NCBI RefSeq assembly: GCF_024713945.1 | Contig: NW_027461518.1 | Span: 1 to 64,000, forward strand | Direction: 5' to 3' | Source of the DNA: Dermatophagoides farinae | Taxonomy: Eukaryota; Arthropoda; Arachnida; Sarcoptiformes; Pyroglyphidae | DNA length: 64,000 nt | Shown here: in pieces, positions 53,456-63,896 of the stretch | Layout of the letters: every line of letters starts with the position of its first letter | Numbering within the stretch: the stretch's first letter is position 1 | Notes under the pieces: model-generated | The model's database searches: none | The model's input: the letters and a program-made list of their open reading frames with translations, nothing else | Told to the model about the DNA's origin: nothing | Program-made: the position numbers and the translations under genes

Positions 53456-54186
53456 TTACTCCTGAGTTTAACTAGACATCCTAATTACGATCTTATTACA
53501 ATTTGCTAAACGTACTGAGATTTTAATCGCCTTTTTGAAAGATATCTGTCAGTAGGCGCCTGTGCTTCTCAAACAAAAAAATGATCTTTGAAAAAAAAAG
53601 AAATTGATCCACTAAAAATTTTTAGCACGTATTAAAAAATAAAAAAATTTGATTACGTTTCAACACTGTTCTATTTTATATTAAATAATTAGTTTGTTTT
53701 TTTTGCGCAAGATTTATTCTGAATAACTCGTTTTTTCTTTTCAACTTTCCTTTCGTTTACTGGTTGATCAAAGATATTTTATGCAAATATTTGATCGATA
53801 AATTCGTATGTAAAAATAATTTAGGTTTTCTTTTTTTTAAAAATCAATATTTTTGCTTTGTCAATTTTGATCAGCTATAGAACTATAATTAACAATTAAA
53901 TTATCGTTCGATTCATTCATTTCACGGTTTGTTTCATTATTTATGAGTAGATTTGCCAATTCATATTTTAAATTATTAATTTCGTACACTTCTTAATTTT
54001 TGATAACTATCGAGTAATTTCACGGTATTTTGTGCTTAAAATAAAGCGTACAACGATAGGATGGAAGAATAATGACATTTGAAGTGTACGAGCTAAATAT
54101 TGATAAGCCAGATTTGCAACAGTTAACAAAATCTATAAGAAAAGAAATTTTAATATAATTTCATATAATATATTCTCCCAGAAAAT
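53456..54186. other. Longest intergenic gap, 731 bases, no gene seen
   Basis: AT-rich, with the two flanking genes divergent (both starts face this gap), so it probably holds both promoters. It contains many short T and A runs. A 28-codon frame at 54072 ends just before the coiled-coil gene but has no acceptable splice donor. No RNA gene or repeat stands out. Confidence 0.6.
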
Positions 54187-57100
54187 ATGAGCTTAAGTTC
54201 ATGGACTGAGCAGGATGTATTAAAACTGTCAAACTCATTGACAAAAGCAGGATATCAAGCAGTTATTACAAAAGAGACTGCGAACACCATTTCAACGTTG
54301 TTTAATGATGTTTTAAAGGGCGCTAAATTTGGAAAATGTGCTTACGAGATAATAAAACAACGTGAAACTGAAATTGAAGGTTTGAAAAGACGCGTTCTTG
54401 AATTTGAGAAGAGTCATGAGAGCAATTCTAGCAAAAGATATTATCGTCTATTAAAGCTTTCGAGCACGTCCATTTATCTTTGTTCGCAAATGATTTCGTT
54501 GGTTGCGTCGAATAAATACGAAATTCATATTAACACGCCAACATGGAGTACCATCAGTGCGTCGCTTTTGTCAATGCTATTAAATGCTGAAAAGGGCGAA
54601 GGTGATAATTTAAATAGTCAATACTGGAAACTTAGCGAAGAACGAGATTATTTTTGTGAACAATTAAAAGAGAAAAATGAGATTTTGACAAACGTCTTGT
54701 CTAAAACAGCTGAGTATGATGCAAGCGTTGATTTTTCAATTTTACTCAAAATTGAACAAAGTTTAATAAAGAATATTGAAGAAGTTAGAGAGTCTCTTGA
54801 TAAATGTATTTGCAGCGATGAGTGTACATTGGGAACAGAACCTTTACTAGATTTGATTGATAAACATCAAAAACAAATAAACGCTTTAGCAAATGAAAAT
54901 AAAGAATTACGACGTTCATTGGAGCTAAAAGAACAAGAACTCCAGAACGTCAATGAAAAGCTGGCAGAGTCTAGTCACCTTTCTGATCAATCTAAAGAAT
55001 CTTTGCTTAGTATATGTGAGATCAGTACAAATTCTAATTGCGACCTCGTGAGTGAATGGAAGCAATTGAGAAGTCAATTGAACGAAAAGAACTCTGAAAT
55101 ACACCAACTCAAAATTACCAATACAAAATTATCAAATAAAATTGAATGTTACAAAGCTAACATAGATACGCAATCCAAACAGATAAAAGAGCTGTTACTT
55201 GAAATTTCTAACTTAAACAAACAATGTGAGCTATTCCGTGAAGAGTATGAGGAATATGAAAAAAATAAGCTTCAGTCCGAACAGAAAGTTATTGAACTCA
55301 ACAAGCTGATGGAAGATTATCAAGCGAAAATTCAAGAACAAGACAGTTTAGCACAGGAATTTGAAGAGTTGCAATTGTCTCACATGGAGGCTGACCAAAA
55401 ACTTCAAAACGCTAACACCGTTATTAATGAGCATAAGACAACTGAACTTGCTTTGAAGTCTACGGTGGACATACTTAAAAAAGAAATTACTAAATATAAA
55501 TCAGAATTAGATCAACGTGCTTCAGCCGCCGCGGCAGATCAAAATAAGATTCAAGAACTAACCGGAATTATACACGAACAAAAACTATTGAGTGTCCAAC
55601 TACAGACTAGTATTAATGCGCTTGAAAAAGAACTACATGATCTTTACGAAGAAAAGACCGCGCTCGAAATTAAGATTTCCGAATGCTATGAGACTAATTC
55701 AGAGCTCTCCATGGAAAATAACGAACTACAAGAACGAATCGTGTCGGCAAACACGATCAATCTTCGTTTACAAGAGAAAATAAAAGAGTTTAACGACGAA
55801 AAAGATTTGTACGCCAAACGCATTCACTATTTGACCAAAATGTTGTTGGATGTTTATAAACTCGAATCTTTACCTAAGGATTTTGTCAGAGAAAATAGTT
55901 CAAGACTCGACCAAATATTGGCTGACGCGTCTGTCAATCTACCATCACCGCAAACTAGCGACGCTAGTTCCATGCTTACGGTAGAGAATAATTTTTTAAG
56001 TTGCAAAATTGATTCGCTGAACGAAGCTTTTAACAAAACGTTAAAGTCAAAACAAATGCTGATAGAAGAAATCAAGAAACGCGATCTCGAAATATTTTAT
56101 TTAAAACAAACGATTGACAAGTTGAAGTTCAATTCTTCAACTGATGTTTTTAGTGAATTTGAAAATGACGAAAACGCTTTAAAAAATCCTAAAAGATTAA
56201 ATTTCTCACAATTAACTGACAGCGAAGACGGGCACGAAGTTGAAATGGCTTCGTTTGAACTGAACTACAGACATTTAAAAAAAGACCGAGACTCGGCTCA
56301 AACAACGCCTGCTCACGCTTCGCGTAATAAAATAAAAAAACGTACTGAGAATCATTGGAATAGTGTTCTGAAAGATCCAGTAAGCGAAGGGTTAGAACAA
56401 CAAAAAGCACAAAGACGATTTAAAACTCCAACGTCCCGTGCAAAATCTAAATCTTCAAAATTAATACAAGCGCCTTCGTTTCAGGCGGCTAAATCTACAG
56501 TGTCAGCATCCAAAGGTCGTAATGACGAAGAATCAGCGATAATGACGAACGCTACAACTTTCTACAAAACTAAAAAATCGTTCCCCGAGTTACACGGCTC
56601 CCCCTTCAGGAATGTTGAGAACTGCTGTTTTAACAAATGCGATGATAATCTAAATAGCTATTGTAACAATAGAATAAGCGACTTTGACAGTGAAACTGAA
56701 AAAGGGGTCGAATTCACAAACAAAGACATATTGCAGTCTGAAGATTTGTTAGTTTTGACTGAGCCGTCAGAAGATATATATGTCAACAAAGCGATAGTCA
56801 GTGTAAATCCAGCTTTAAATATGCGATCTACAAGTTTGTGTGATGTGTTGTCTGAAGATGTCAGTGATAGTGAAGATAATGACCTCAATACGTATAGAAG
56901 ATGTGAGACTACAATTCCTGAAGTCAGGAAAGGAAACGAGTATGAGCTGGACTTGGCAAACACAGGAGTACATTTGGTTAATTCAGACGAGTTTGATTCA
57001 AACAAAGAAGACGTCGCGGCTTTTTTAAGTGAATCTGATGTTTCCGATCACAATGAACTCACAACCAACTACGCCAAAAAAAAAACTGATTCAGATTTCA

Positions 57101-57288
57101 GCGACTACATCTCATCAGACGAAAATTCAAAGTTTCCAATAGTTACATCTAACATTAAAAGCACTCCCAAAAAGGCGAATTTACTTTTTCCGTGTTACCT
57201 CTTAGAGGATTCTGCCGATAAGGAAGTCGAAATTCTAGACGTCGATATTAAACATTTATATGTGTCTGTCGATAAAATGTGGATCTAA
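54187..57288 (+). CDS. Long coiled-coil protein
   Basis: 1033 residues. From about residue 55 to 640 it is a nearly continuous heptad coiled coil (IEGLKRRVLEFEKSHESN, LASRANE..., KQIKELLLEISNLNKQC, LNEAFNKTLKSKQ) with few prolines, followed by a Ser/Asp/Lys-rich disordered C-terminal third. The short globular N-terminus (WTEQDVLKLSNSLTKAGYQAVI) may be a targeting module. Family could be golgin, centrosomal or tether type, but the heptads alone give no homology. The ATG at 54187 is the first in frame. Confidence 0.7.
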   Translation: MSLSSWTEQDVLKLSNSLTKAGYQAVITKETANTISTLFNDVLKGAKFGKCAYEIIKQRETEIEGLKRRVLEFEKSHESNSSKRYYRLLKLSSTSIYLCSQMISLVASNKYEIHINTPTWSTISASLLSMLLNAEKGEGDNLNSQYWKLSEERDYFCEQLKEKNEILTNVLSKTAEYDASVDFSILLKIEQSLIKNIEEVRESLDKCICSDECTLGTEPLLDLIDKHQKQINALANENKELRRSLELKEQELQNVNEKLAESSHLSDQSKESLLSICEISTNSNCDLVSEWKQLRSQLNEKNSEIHQLKITNTKLSNKIECYKANIDTQSKQIKELLLEISNLNKQCELFREEYEEYEKNKLQSEQKVIELNKLMEDYQAKIQEQDSLAQEFEELQLSHMEADQKLQNANTVINEHKTTELALKSTVDILKKEITKYKSELDQRASAAAADQNKIQELTGIIHEQKLLSVQLQTSINALEKELHDLYEEKTALEIKISECYETNSELSMENNELQERIVSANTINLRLQEKIKEFNDEKDLYAKRIHYLTKMLLDVYKLESLPKDFVRENSSRLDQILADASVNLPSPQTSDASSMLTVENNFLSCKIDSLNEAFNKTLKSKQMLIEEIKKRDLEIFYLKQTIDKLKFNSSTDVFSEFENDENALKNPKRLNFSQLTDSEDGHEVEMASFELNYRHLKKDRDSAQTTPAHASRNKIKKRTENHWNSVLKDPVSEGLEQQKAQRRFKTPTSRAKSKSSKLIQAPSFQAAKSTVSASKGRNDEESAIMTNATTFYKTKKSFPELHGSPFRNVENCCFNKCDDNLNSYCNNRISDFDSETEKGVEFTNKDILQSEDLLVLTEPSEDIYVNKAIVSVNPALNMRSTSLCDVLSEDVSDSEDNDLNTYRRCETTIPEVRKGNEYELDLANTGVHLVNSDEFDSNKEDVAAFLSESDVSDHNELTTNYAKKKTDSDFSDYISSDENSKFPIVTSNIKSTPKKANLLFPCYLLEDSADKEVEILDVDIKHLYVSVDKMWI

Positions 57289-57682
57289 AACATAAACACA
57301 AACAGTTTCGATCACAGATCAACCGGTTTGTCACTCAATAAAAAAATAATTAATAGCTTTTGCTCATATAAATTAAATGAAGCGCTTGCAAACTTTACAT
57401 GCTGATTTTTTTGTAAACTTCCAGATTAGATAATAATAAAGTTTTGTTAAACAATACATAGTTAAGTAGTTTCTATAGCAGAAACATGATTTACCATAGT
57501 GAGTAGCAGTGGAATAAAGATTAATAAATTGGATATTATTAGATATTTTATTTAAAATCTATTATTCAGATTTTGATGAGAAAATCATGATTGAAAATTG
57601 CTATAAATTAATTTAATTACCAAGGTAGTTCTATACAACATATGTTTAAGTACTAGAGCCATTTTAATATAGCAATAGATTT
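57289..57682. other. Intergenic region, 394 bases, nothing recognised
   Basis: AT-rich spacer between two plus-strand genes. It must hold the 3' end of the coiled-coil gene and the promoter of the next. No RNA gene or repeat is seen. Confidence 0.6.
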
Positions 57683-59597
57683 ATGGTCATCAGACAGTAA
57701 GTTTTAAAGATAGTTAGTGTGTTTCACGAACTCGTTTGCAATTTCATGTCAAATCCTCTTAGGTTACAGTCTCGAACTAAATACAAGATTGCGTACGCGG
57801 GCATCGTTGTAGTGCTACATTCAGATATAAAAAATGTAGGCCGATGGTTGATTGACAATCAGCTCCAGCAAATTAGTTATCATCGACAAAAAATTCATCT
57901 AATGCGGCTGCGTTTGGGAGGGGATGCAATATTTGAAAAACTCATTCAAAACATTATCAAGATATACGAGCAGAATTATTCTAATGAATTTGACGAATCG
58001 AAAAGCGTTATTAATGCTGAAACTCCGAACAGCATAAATCTCGCGGATTCGAACCAATCGCATATCAGTCAAAATGTTTATTTGCAAAGGTTTGGGGTTC
58101 AGGGTCAGTGTAAGATGTCTAGCGGTCCAACATCGTGCCAGACTACGTCTTCAAACGCCAATTATTCTTCCAATGCAAATTATTTCGACGAAAATGTTCA
58201 AACGAATTTCGGTTCATCTTGTTATCCCGTCCTCAACAACACTTTAAATCCCAAAAAAAATCGACAATACGGTTTTGCAAGTCATGATGTCGGTCTAAAT
58301 CAGTTCCAAAGAAATGTTTTGTCTTTTCTCCAATCTTTGACGAATAATGCGGATATAAGAGACGTTACTGATTTGTTTAACTACGTTGTTATTGTCGGAC
58401 AAGAAATAAAATCAAAAGTTTTAGAAGTACTTAGAGCAAGTAATATATGGAATAATTGGGCTTACAACAACATATATAGTCATACCAACCTGAACTCCGT
58501 GGCAACGGAAGACGAAAACTCTTCATCTATCTGGATGCAAAACATAAATAAAGGCAAACGACAAAGATTCAAGAAAACATATGTAAAGTCGTGGCTTGAA
58601 TTTATGATCAAAAAATACCAGAAAAAACAACAATACTCTGGCTCTCAGGATCTCTATTCGTACTTTCACTCAAGTAAAGTCAAACCATGTAAACGAAGCT
58701 CTAATCTCCATTGTCCAACAAATGACGACGCGGCGGCTAATAATGGAAACGGCAGACAGATTTGCGAAATTCTGAATATTAATCATGAAATTTTATCCGA
58801 GAACGAGTTCGAAGAAGCCTTATATAATGGTGGGCTGCTAATTTCCTCTACTAACGACAAAAGACACTGTACTTATAACATATTGGGCGGCAGACGGGAC
58901 CATTTCACCAACGTGACTGCCTTGTCAGTTCAACTTGGGGATTTGCTGATCAAACCCGTCCGCAGATACGACACAGATCTGATTTTGCCTCCGTTTCTTT
59001 TAAATCAAAAACTTCCTAAGGTTATAGTCTTTGAATTCGAACGTCTAGATATTAAAGCTATTATGTTTGTTTTGCGCGAAGACTTCAGCATCCAGTCGCC
59101 GAGCTTTCCTTGTCTTTCGTACTCTACACCCAATGAGTCGCTGGATCATTCTTACCAGTGGTACAAAGAAAATATTAAAAGTTGTGGAGAAAACACCATG
59201 CTTCAATGTTCGAACCAGTACCAAGAAAAACTTCCGTCTAATCTAGTAAAAAAACCTCACTTTAGTTCACAAGCCGGTTATAACTACAACACTTATAACG
59301 AGGTCTCTTGCACGGACTTTTTCAAGACGTCAGCTCAGACCTTTAATGGGCTAGACAAAAATTTACCGCTGGTTGATTTAAGTATGATAGACAATTTCAA
59401 CAGTACATTCCAACCCCATCACTGCATGGACTATTCTTATCCGTATAATTCAGGCAAATCGCTAGACCCAATGGCGTACGCCCCATACCAAGAAAATCAA
59501 CGAGTCAATATGTAAGTTTCGACACCTAATATGTTTTAGAATAAGATGTTCCGGTCTTATTAACGACACAGTCTGGTTGACAGATTGGAAAATTTAA
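57683..59597 (+). CDS. Hypothetical Asn/Ser/Gln/Tyr-rich protein, two microintrons
   Basis: Exon model 57683-57696, 57718-59511, 59540-59597, giving 621 residues. The first exon and its 21-nt intron are likely but less certain; ATG 57746 is the fallback start. The last intron is 28 nt and adds an 18-residue tail containing IRCSGLINDTVWL. The N-terminal ~70 residues look globular (KIAYAGIVVVLHSDIKNVGRWLIDNQLQQ). A long low-complexity Asn/Ser/Gln/Tyr region follows. A second ordered block lies near 345-460 (EILNINHEILSENEFEEALYNGG, DLLIKPVRRYDTDLILPPFLL, PKVIVFEFERLDIKAIMFVL). No family is recognised; an RNA-associated or condensate protein is possible from composition only. Confidence 0.65.
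57697..57717 (+). other. Candidate 21-nt intron
   Basis: Donor GTAAGT, acceptor GTTAG, phase 2. The 17-nt alternative ends at the first TAG but leaves an immediate stop. It is the shortest in the window, so it is held as a candidate. Confidence 0.5.
59512..59539 (+). other. 28-nt microintron near the 3' end
   Basis: Donor GTAAGT overlaps the apparent stop (TAA at 59513-59515); acceptor TTTTAG. Splicing gives an 18-residue extension to a new TAA at 59595-59597. Confidence 0.75.
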
Positions 59598-59776
59598 TTT
59601 AGTATAAATAAAACTAGTTTAGTTAGTCTTTTAGTATGAATAATCACAAGAATTATGTAGTTAACAATATCGTATGACAGTACGCAGTTTATAATTTGTT
59701 ATCACCGCAAAAGTCGGTATGTATATGTATATTAATTTCTTAAAATGTTAATTTTTATTTAGCGCTATGCGAGAGT

Positions 59777-60296
59777 TTAAAACCTCTCTGGGATAAAACC
59801 ACGCTGAAAAATTTTTGCTCGCTTAACTTACCACCAAAAAGTTTTTCATATCCACGACCAAGTCTTCGTGGATTAATTTACTAACAACTAATTGTTTAAG
59901 TTCTTCAATGCTGCACTCGAAAACAGTGGCTTTGAGTTCATTATCTTTGATGTCTGTCAGAGCTAAATCTACAAACGAAAAGTTGTTAGAAATTTCGACG
60001 CTGGGTTTGAGTCGTTTGCAAATGTAACAGTGCGTGTCGCTGTTGAATTCGCCTTCCGTGGACTGCTCGTTTTGGGAGCTCGCCCCGAACTTTCGAGGAA
60101 GATGCATGAGATCGCGATAGGTGTTAAACTGGTACCTATCTAGCGATCCAGTAGTGTAACTAGCCATCAAATCGGACGCATAATCAAAAAGGCTAAGCGC
60201 ATTTAGTTTTTCCCATAGCGATGTGACCTCATCGTGGGTCGGTTCTAATTTAGATCCTTGCCGGTTACATTGATGTATGTAACTTGAATGATTCAT
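59777..60296 (-). CDS. Small hypothetical protein with a C-terminal mini-exon
   Basis: Exons 60296-59832 and 59803-59777, giving 163 residues. The N-terminal helices (SLWEKLNALSLFDYASDLMASYTTGS, then YRDLMHLPRKF) are vaguely like the conserved helix of Mediator subunit MED19 (L-x-x-L-x-x-x-D-I-A ... DLPGKF), but the match is weak. Middle: a CYICKRLKPS cysteine pair. The last exon encodes eight residues (RGFIPERF). Without splicing the protein would end VVS. Function not assigned. Confidence 0.6.
59804..59831 (-). other. 28-nt microintron with CAG acceptor
   Basis: Donor GTAAGTTAA (in-frame TAA), acceptor TTTTTCAG, phase 0. Leads to a nine-codon terminal exon. Confidence 0.75.
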
Positions 60297-60464
60297 TCAA
60301 TTTTAAGACATTAAAGTGAATTTCCCGGGTTTCCCTACAGAAAGGCTTCGAATGGGGAAGTTTATTTAATTAGGTGGCTAGTTTGTAATACTGGCTATAA
60401 ATTTTTTGTGATTTTTTTCGTTTTGAAAATAAAACTTTAAATTTTTGAGACAAATTTTATCTCT

Positions 60465-60947
60465 ATGAAAATGGACGAAAAAGCATCTTTGAAAATTCTG
60501 GATATTAAATGCGTTGACGAGTTATCGATTTCTTATTTAAAAAAACAGTTTAACAACTTGGCTCTGTTAGTACATCCTGACAAACAACAGAGCTCAGCGG
60601 CCAAACAGATTCCTGAAATTTTCGCGAATTTCAATCCTGCAGATCATTTTACCGTTTTGGTCCAGGCCTATGAACTGCTGTTAAATAAATTATTAAACAA
60701 AGAAAATATTGCCCAACAAAATATCAATAGTGAAGTTGGGGCCAACTATATAAACGTCCTCGTTCCCAACGATTTGATATCTCCAGACGAAATAAAATTA
60801 ATTGAGACTTGGCAAGTCATCGATTTGGGTTCTCAGATTTGCATCTTGTGTCGATGCGGGTCAGAAAATTATTTAAACGAATTTAAATACATCACGACGA
60901 TCGACTGCATGTTTTGCAGCTACAAATACAAGTTAATATATAATTAA
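60465..60947 (+). CDS. Diphthamide biosynthesis J-protein DPH4-like
   Basis: 160 residues: an N-terminal J domain (HPDK at 37-40, following LKKQFNNLALLV) and a C-terminal CSL-type zinc finger with C129-x-C131-G ... C148-x-x-C151-S. This pairing is the hallmark of DPH4 (DNAJC24/JJJ3), which supports the first step of diphthamide synthesis on elongation factor 2 and binds iron or zinc through its CSL domain. The finger lies at the very C-terminus, as in the family. It is compact, with a short central linker. DPH3 also carries a CSL finger but lacks the J domain, so it is excluded. Confidence 0.85.
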   Translation: MKMDEKASLKILDIKCVDELSISYLKKQFNNLALLVHPDKQQSSAAKQIPEIFANFNPADHFTVLVQAYELLLNKLLNKENIAQQNINSEVGANYINVLVPNDLISPDEIKLIETWQVIDLGSQICILCRCGSENYLNEFKYITTIDCMFCSYKYKLIYN

Positions 60948-61019
60948 GACTAGCGGCAAAAATTTAGTTTTTTTTCTTTGTTGTTTCACACATATCGTTC
61001 TAATCTAGATTAAATTTTT

Positions 61020-62588
61020 ATGAAATCAATTATTATCATTTATGTAGGACTAGCACGTATTTGTTTCGCCCAATTCGCTTTAGAGCACGACGCTGTCTTA
61101 GGGAATTCAGTAGGCTCTCTTACAACTGAATTGCACACAGTTTGTAGTACAGAAGACAGTAAGAAAGCTCGATGTGGGCCTGGAGCTCACTGCTTACTAT
61201 TAGGAGGCGTGCCTACATGCCATTGCATCGTAGATAACCTCACTGGTATTCGTTTAGCCGGCAACCCGTACCGAGGTTGTACTTGGGATATATCAGGTGT
61301 GTGGGAGCTGACATATGTTTTCAAGCAAAACGTCATTCCTTATAAAGGTACTTTCAGTTCTGAGCCGTTTATTTTTAGTATTAAACGAACAGACGCAGTG
61401 TTGAAAACAAAATACATGACGGGGAATATTTTTGTCGTCAGTGCTAACACGGCTGCTGCGACTGGACTGGTTCACAGAGCTTTTGTAAACGTTGATGACA
61501 ACGTTTCTGTAATATTCGAAACTGCAGAAGGCTTTGTTGACAAGTCTGGACGCTCCATGTTTTTACGCCACCATGCTAACCATCAGTCGTTGATGAAGCG
61601 ATTTCCGAAAAAAGCTCACGAAAAAGATATTTTGGATCTGCGGGGCGGGTGGAAAAAAATAAACGGAAGCAAAGTAAAACTGCACAAATTCAAACAAAAA
61701 GGTTTCAATTCTTTTGTGGTCACCACCCCTAACGCATATTGGTACAACGAAGACACTCACGGTATACCTCACGTGAGACTCAGCACAGCGTTATTTTTAG
61801 ATGAAACCTTGCCCTTTGAAAAAAACCAGTTCAGTTCAGACGATCGTTTCATTCAACTAGGCTGGTATGGCAGAATAAACAAAGGGGTCAGTACGATCTC
61901 CATCATCAGCCCAGCTGACGGACGTGTAGTATTTCATTTAACGAAAGTGTCTGAATTTCCGACAGATCCGCCGCTGGAATTGAAACCAACCGTAATCACA
62001 GTTGACGACTTTACTTCTATTGATGCCGTTCAGCAAGCGGCTGAAAAGAGTCTCGGTGACAGAAAACTTTCTGAAAAAAGCGCTGGCCCGGTTTTTTTCG
62101 GACCGGATATCATATCTTCTATTCGCAGAAACGAAAGACAGCTCAAAGATTATCCCAAAGGTAAATTTTTCGAAGAAAACGAAGTTGTCAACGAAATACT
62201 GAACCAAAAAATAGAAAACGAATTATCGCTTGAATTAGCATCAGAAATTGATGACCAAAATAATTTTGAATCTGACTTATTGCAAAAAACAGACACCGAA
62301 CTCATGGATCTCTCGTATATAGAACCAGTTCAGAGATTTTTACAGGGCCTTTTTGATAAGATCATTGGCACAGAAGCAGCTAAATCGCTAAACCGAGTTG
62401 TTGGACCGGAATCAGCCGTCGAAAAAGCTGTGTTCACAAAAACTGAGTTTTTCGGATTAGATTATCCTGAAGACACTCCGTATGACTACCTGTTTGTCCA
62501 TCCATCGAACAAACTCCAGGACGTTGATCATACGAACGATACTGAATTTAGACAAGAAATTCAACGCGACCCCACGAGAAGAAGTTAA
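61020..62588 (+). CDS. Secreted protein with an EGF-like module
   Basis: 522 residues. A signal peptide (MKSIIIIYVGLARICFA) is followed by a six-cysteine EGF-like unit at 42-87: C42, C52, C58, C67, C69, C87, containing CGPGAHC and AGNPYRGC. 'NPYRGC' closely resembles EGF repeats of animal extracellular proteins. The remaining ~430 residues are beta-rich and Phe/Asp/Lys-rich without further cysteine pairs or a membrane anchor; a loop KKINGSKVKLHKFKQKGFN repeats the pattern of basic and aromatic residues. It probably works outside the cell or on a host surface, but that is inference. GC content is slightly higher than in neighbouring orphans. Confidence 0.75.
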   Translation: MKSIIIIYVGLARICFAQFALEHDAVLGNSVGSLTTELHTVCSTEDSKKARCGPGAHCLLLGGVPTCHCIVDNLTGIRLAGNPYRGCTWDISGVWELTYVFKQNVIPYKGTFSSEPFIFSIKRTDAVLKTKYMTGNIFVVSANTAAATGLVHRAFVNVDDNVSVIFETAEGFVDKSGRSMFLRHHANHQSLMKRFPKKAHEKDILDLRGGWKKINGSKVKLHKFKQKGFNSFVVTTPNAYWYNEDTHGIPHVRLSTALFLDETLPFEKNQFSSDDRFIQLGWYGRINKGVSTISIISPADGRVVFHLTKVSEFPTDPPLELKPTVITVDDFTSIDAVQQAAEKSLGDRKLSEKSAGPVFFGPDIISSIRRNERQLKDYPKGKFFEENEVVNEILNQKIENELSLELASEIDDQNNFESDLLQKTDTELMDLSYIEPVQRFLQGLFDKIIGTEAAKSLNRVVGPESAVEKAVFTKTEFFGLDYPEDTPYDYLFVHPSNKLQDVDHTNDTEFRQEIQRDPTRRS

Positions 62589-62642
62589 AAACAACCTATA
62601 TATACAATTATATTATATATAATTCACAACGAAAATTATCAC

Positions 62643-63719
62643 TTAATTAGTAACGTTTAAGTTTTTGTAGGCTTCAACGATTCTCTTCGTCATATAAACC
62701 TCAGCTTGACGAATAAAAACACGAGGATCGTAGTACTTTTTGTTGGGCTTCTCAGGACCATCAGGGTTACCAACCTGGGTTTGGACATAGTCCTTATTTT
62801 TCTGGAAATAGTCTCGTAGCCCACTGCAGTAAGCCCACTGGGTATCTGTATCTATGTTCATTTTAACGACTCCATATTTTACGGCCGTTTTAATTTCTTC
62901 GGGTGTTGATCCGCTTCCTCCGTGGAAAACGAAATAAACGGGTTTATCTTTTTTCGAATTAATCATCTTTTTCAGATAATCCTGGTGTTTGCCAAGGAGC
63001 TCTGGGTGGAGTTTGACGTTACCTGGCTTGTAAACTCCATGGACGTTTCCGAATCCAGCCGCTATGCTGAAAAGATCTGTGACAGTCGAAAATTTTTTGT
63101 AGATATCGTAAATATCTTCAGGCTGTGTGTAAAGACTCGCGTTGTCAACGCTTTCATTGTTCACTCCATCTTCTTCACCGCCAGTGATACCAATTTCCAT
63201 TTCCAACCAGCAGTTAATCTTAGCAGTTTTTTGCAAATACTTAAATGAAAGATTAATGTTGTCTTGTTTAGTTTCTTCAGAAAGATCAATCATATGTGAC
63301 GAAAAAAGAGGAACACCGAACTCCTTGAAGTGTTCTTCGTCGGCAGCGATCATTTTGTCGAGCCAGCCCAATATTTTTTTGGCACAGTGATCTGAATGCA
63401 TAATAACTGGAACGTTATAAACTTTAGCCATTTGACGCACGAACTTTGCTGCAGCGATGCTACCTTGAGCTGACGCGTTGTTAGAAGTGTTGTCTAAACT
63501 TTTTCCGACGAATGAAGCCGCACCACCGTGAGAAACCTGAATGATTATCGGACATCCAACTTCTCGTGCTGCATCCAAGCATGCCACGACCGTACTTGAC
63601 GAGGTCACGTTAATGGCTGGAATTGCAAAGTTGTGGGTTTGAGCATAGTTGAAAATTTCACGGACTTGGTCTCCAACAACTACACCTCCTGGTATTTTTA
63701 GATCGCTTATTATAGTCAT
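62643..63719 (-). CDS. FBA1: Class II (zinc) fructose-bisphosphate aldolase, yeast type
   Basis: 358-residue glycolytic enzyme that splits fructose 1,6-bisphosphate. Zinc-ligand motif HSDHCAKKILGWLD (about 108-121), then HMIDLSEE, MEIGITGGEEDGVNNE and the VFHGGSGST loop. The family C-terminal block (YGVVKMNIDTDTQWAYCSGL) is intact. It is close to yeast Fba1 in length (359) and in detail. This type is found in fungi and many protists. ATG 63719 is clean. Shares the ~180-base divergent promoter region with NMT. Confidence 0.97.
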   Translation of the reverse strand: MTIISDLKIPGGVVVGDQVREIFNYAQTHNFAIPAINVTSSSTVVACLDAAREVGCPIIIQVSHGGAASFVGKSLDNTSNNASAQGSIAAAKFVRQMAKVYNVPVIMHSDHCAKKILGWLDKMIAADEEHFKEFGVPLFSSHMIDLSEETKQDNINLSFKYLQKTAKINCWLEMEIGITGGEEDGVNNESVDNASLYTQPEDIYDIYKKFSTVTDLFSIAAGFGNVHGVYKPGNVKLHPELLGKHQDYLKKMINSKKDKPVYFVFHGGSGSTPEEIKTAVKYGVVKMNIDTDTQWAYCSGLRDYFQKNKDYVQTQVGNPDGPEKPNKKYYDPRVFIRQAEVYMTKRIVEAYKNLNVTN

Positions 63720-63896
63720 TTATTTTTTATATTACTTTAAAAAATTATCAATATAATACTGTGTGCTGCGCACTCATTCGGACACGACAGATAGCTACAT
63801 GTAATTCAACTAGTTAATTTTTCATTCTTTGTTGTAACGATAAATACATAATTATTTTTTTTGACCTTAAAATTCTGTTTGTAAAAAATAATCAGC

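Noticed and set aside
54072-54158. A 28-codon frame just upstream of the coiled-coil gene
   Set aside because: No consensus donor joins it to the next frame and it has no similarity to anything known.
59771-59788. Perfect hairpin GAGAG...CTCTC near a T-rich AATTTTTG, looking like an Sm-site RNA gene
   Set aside because: It falls within the terminal mini-exon and intron of the minus-strand gene, and no U1, U2, U4, U5 or U6 signature is present.
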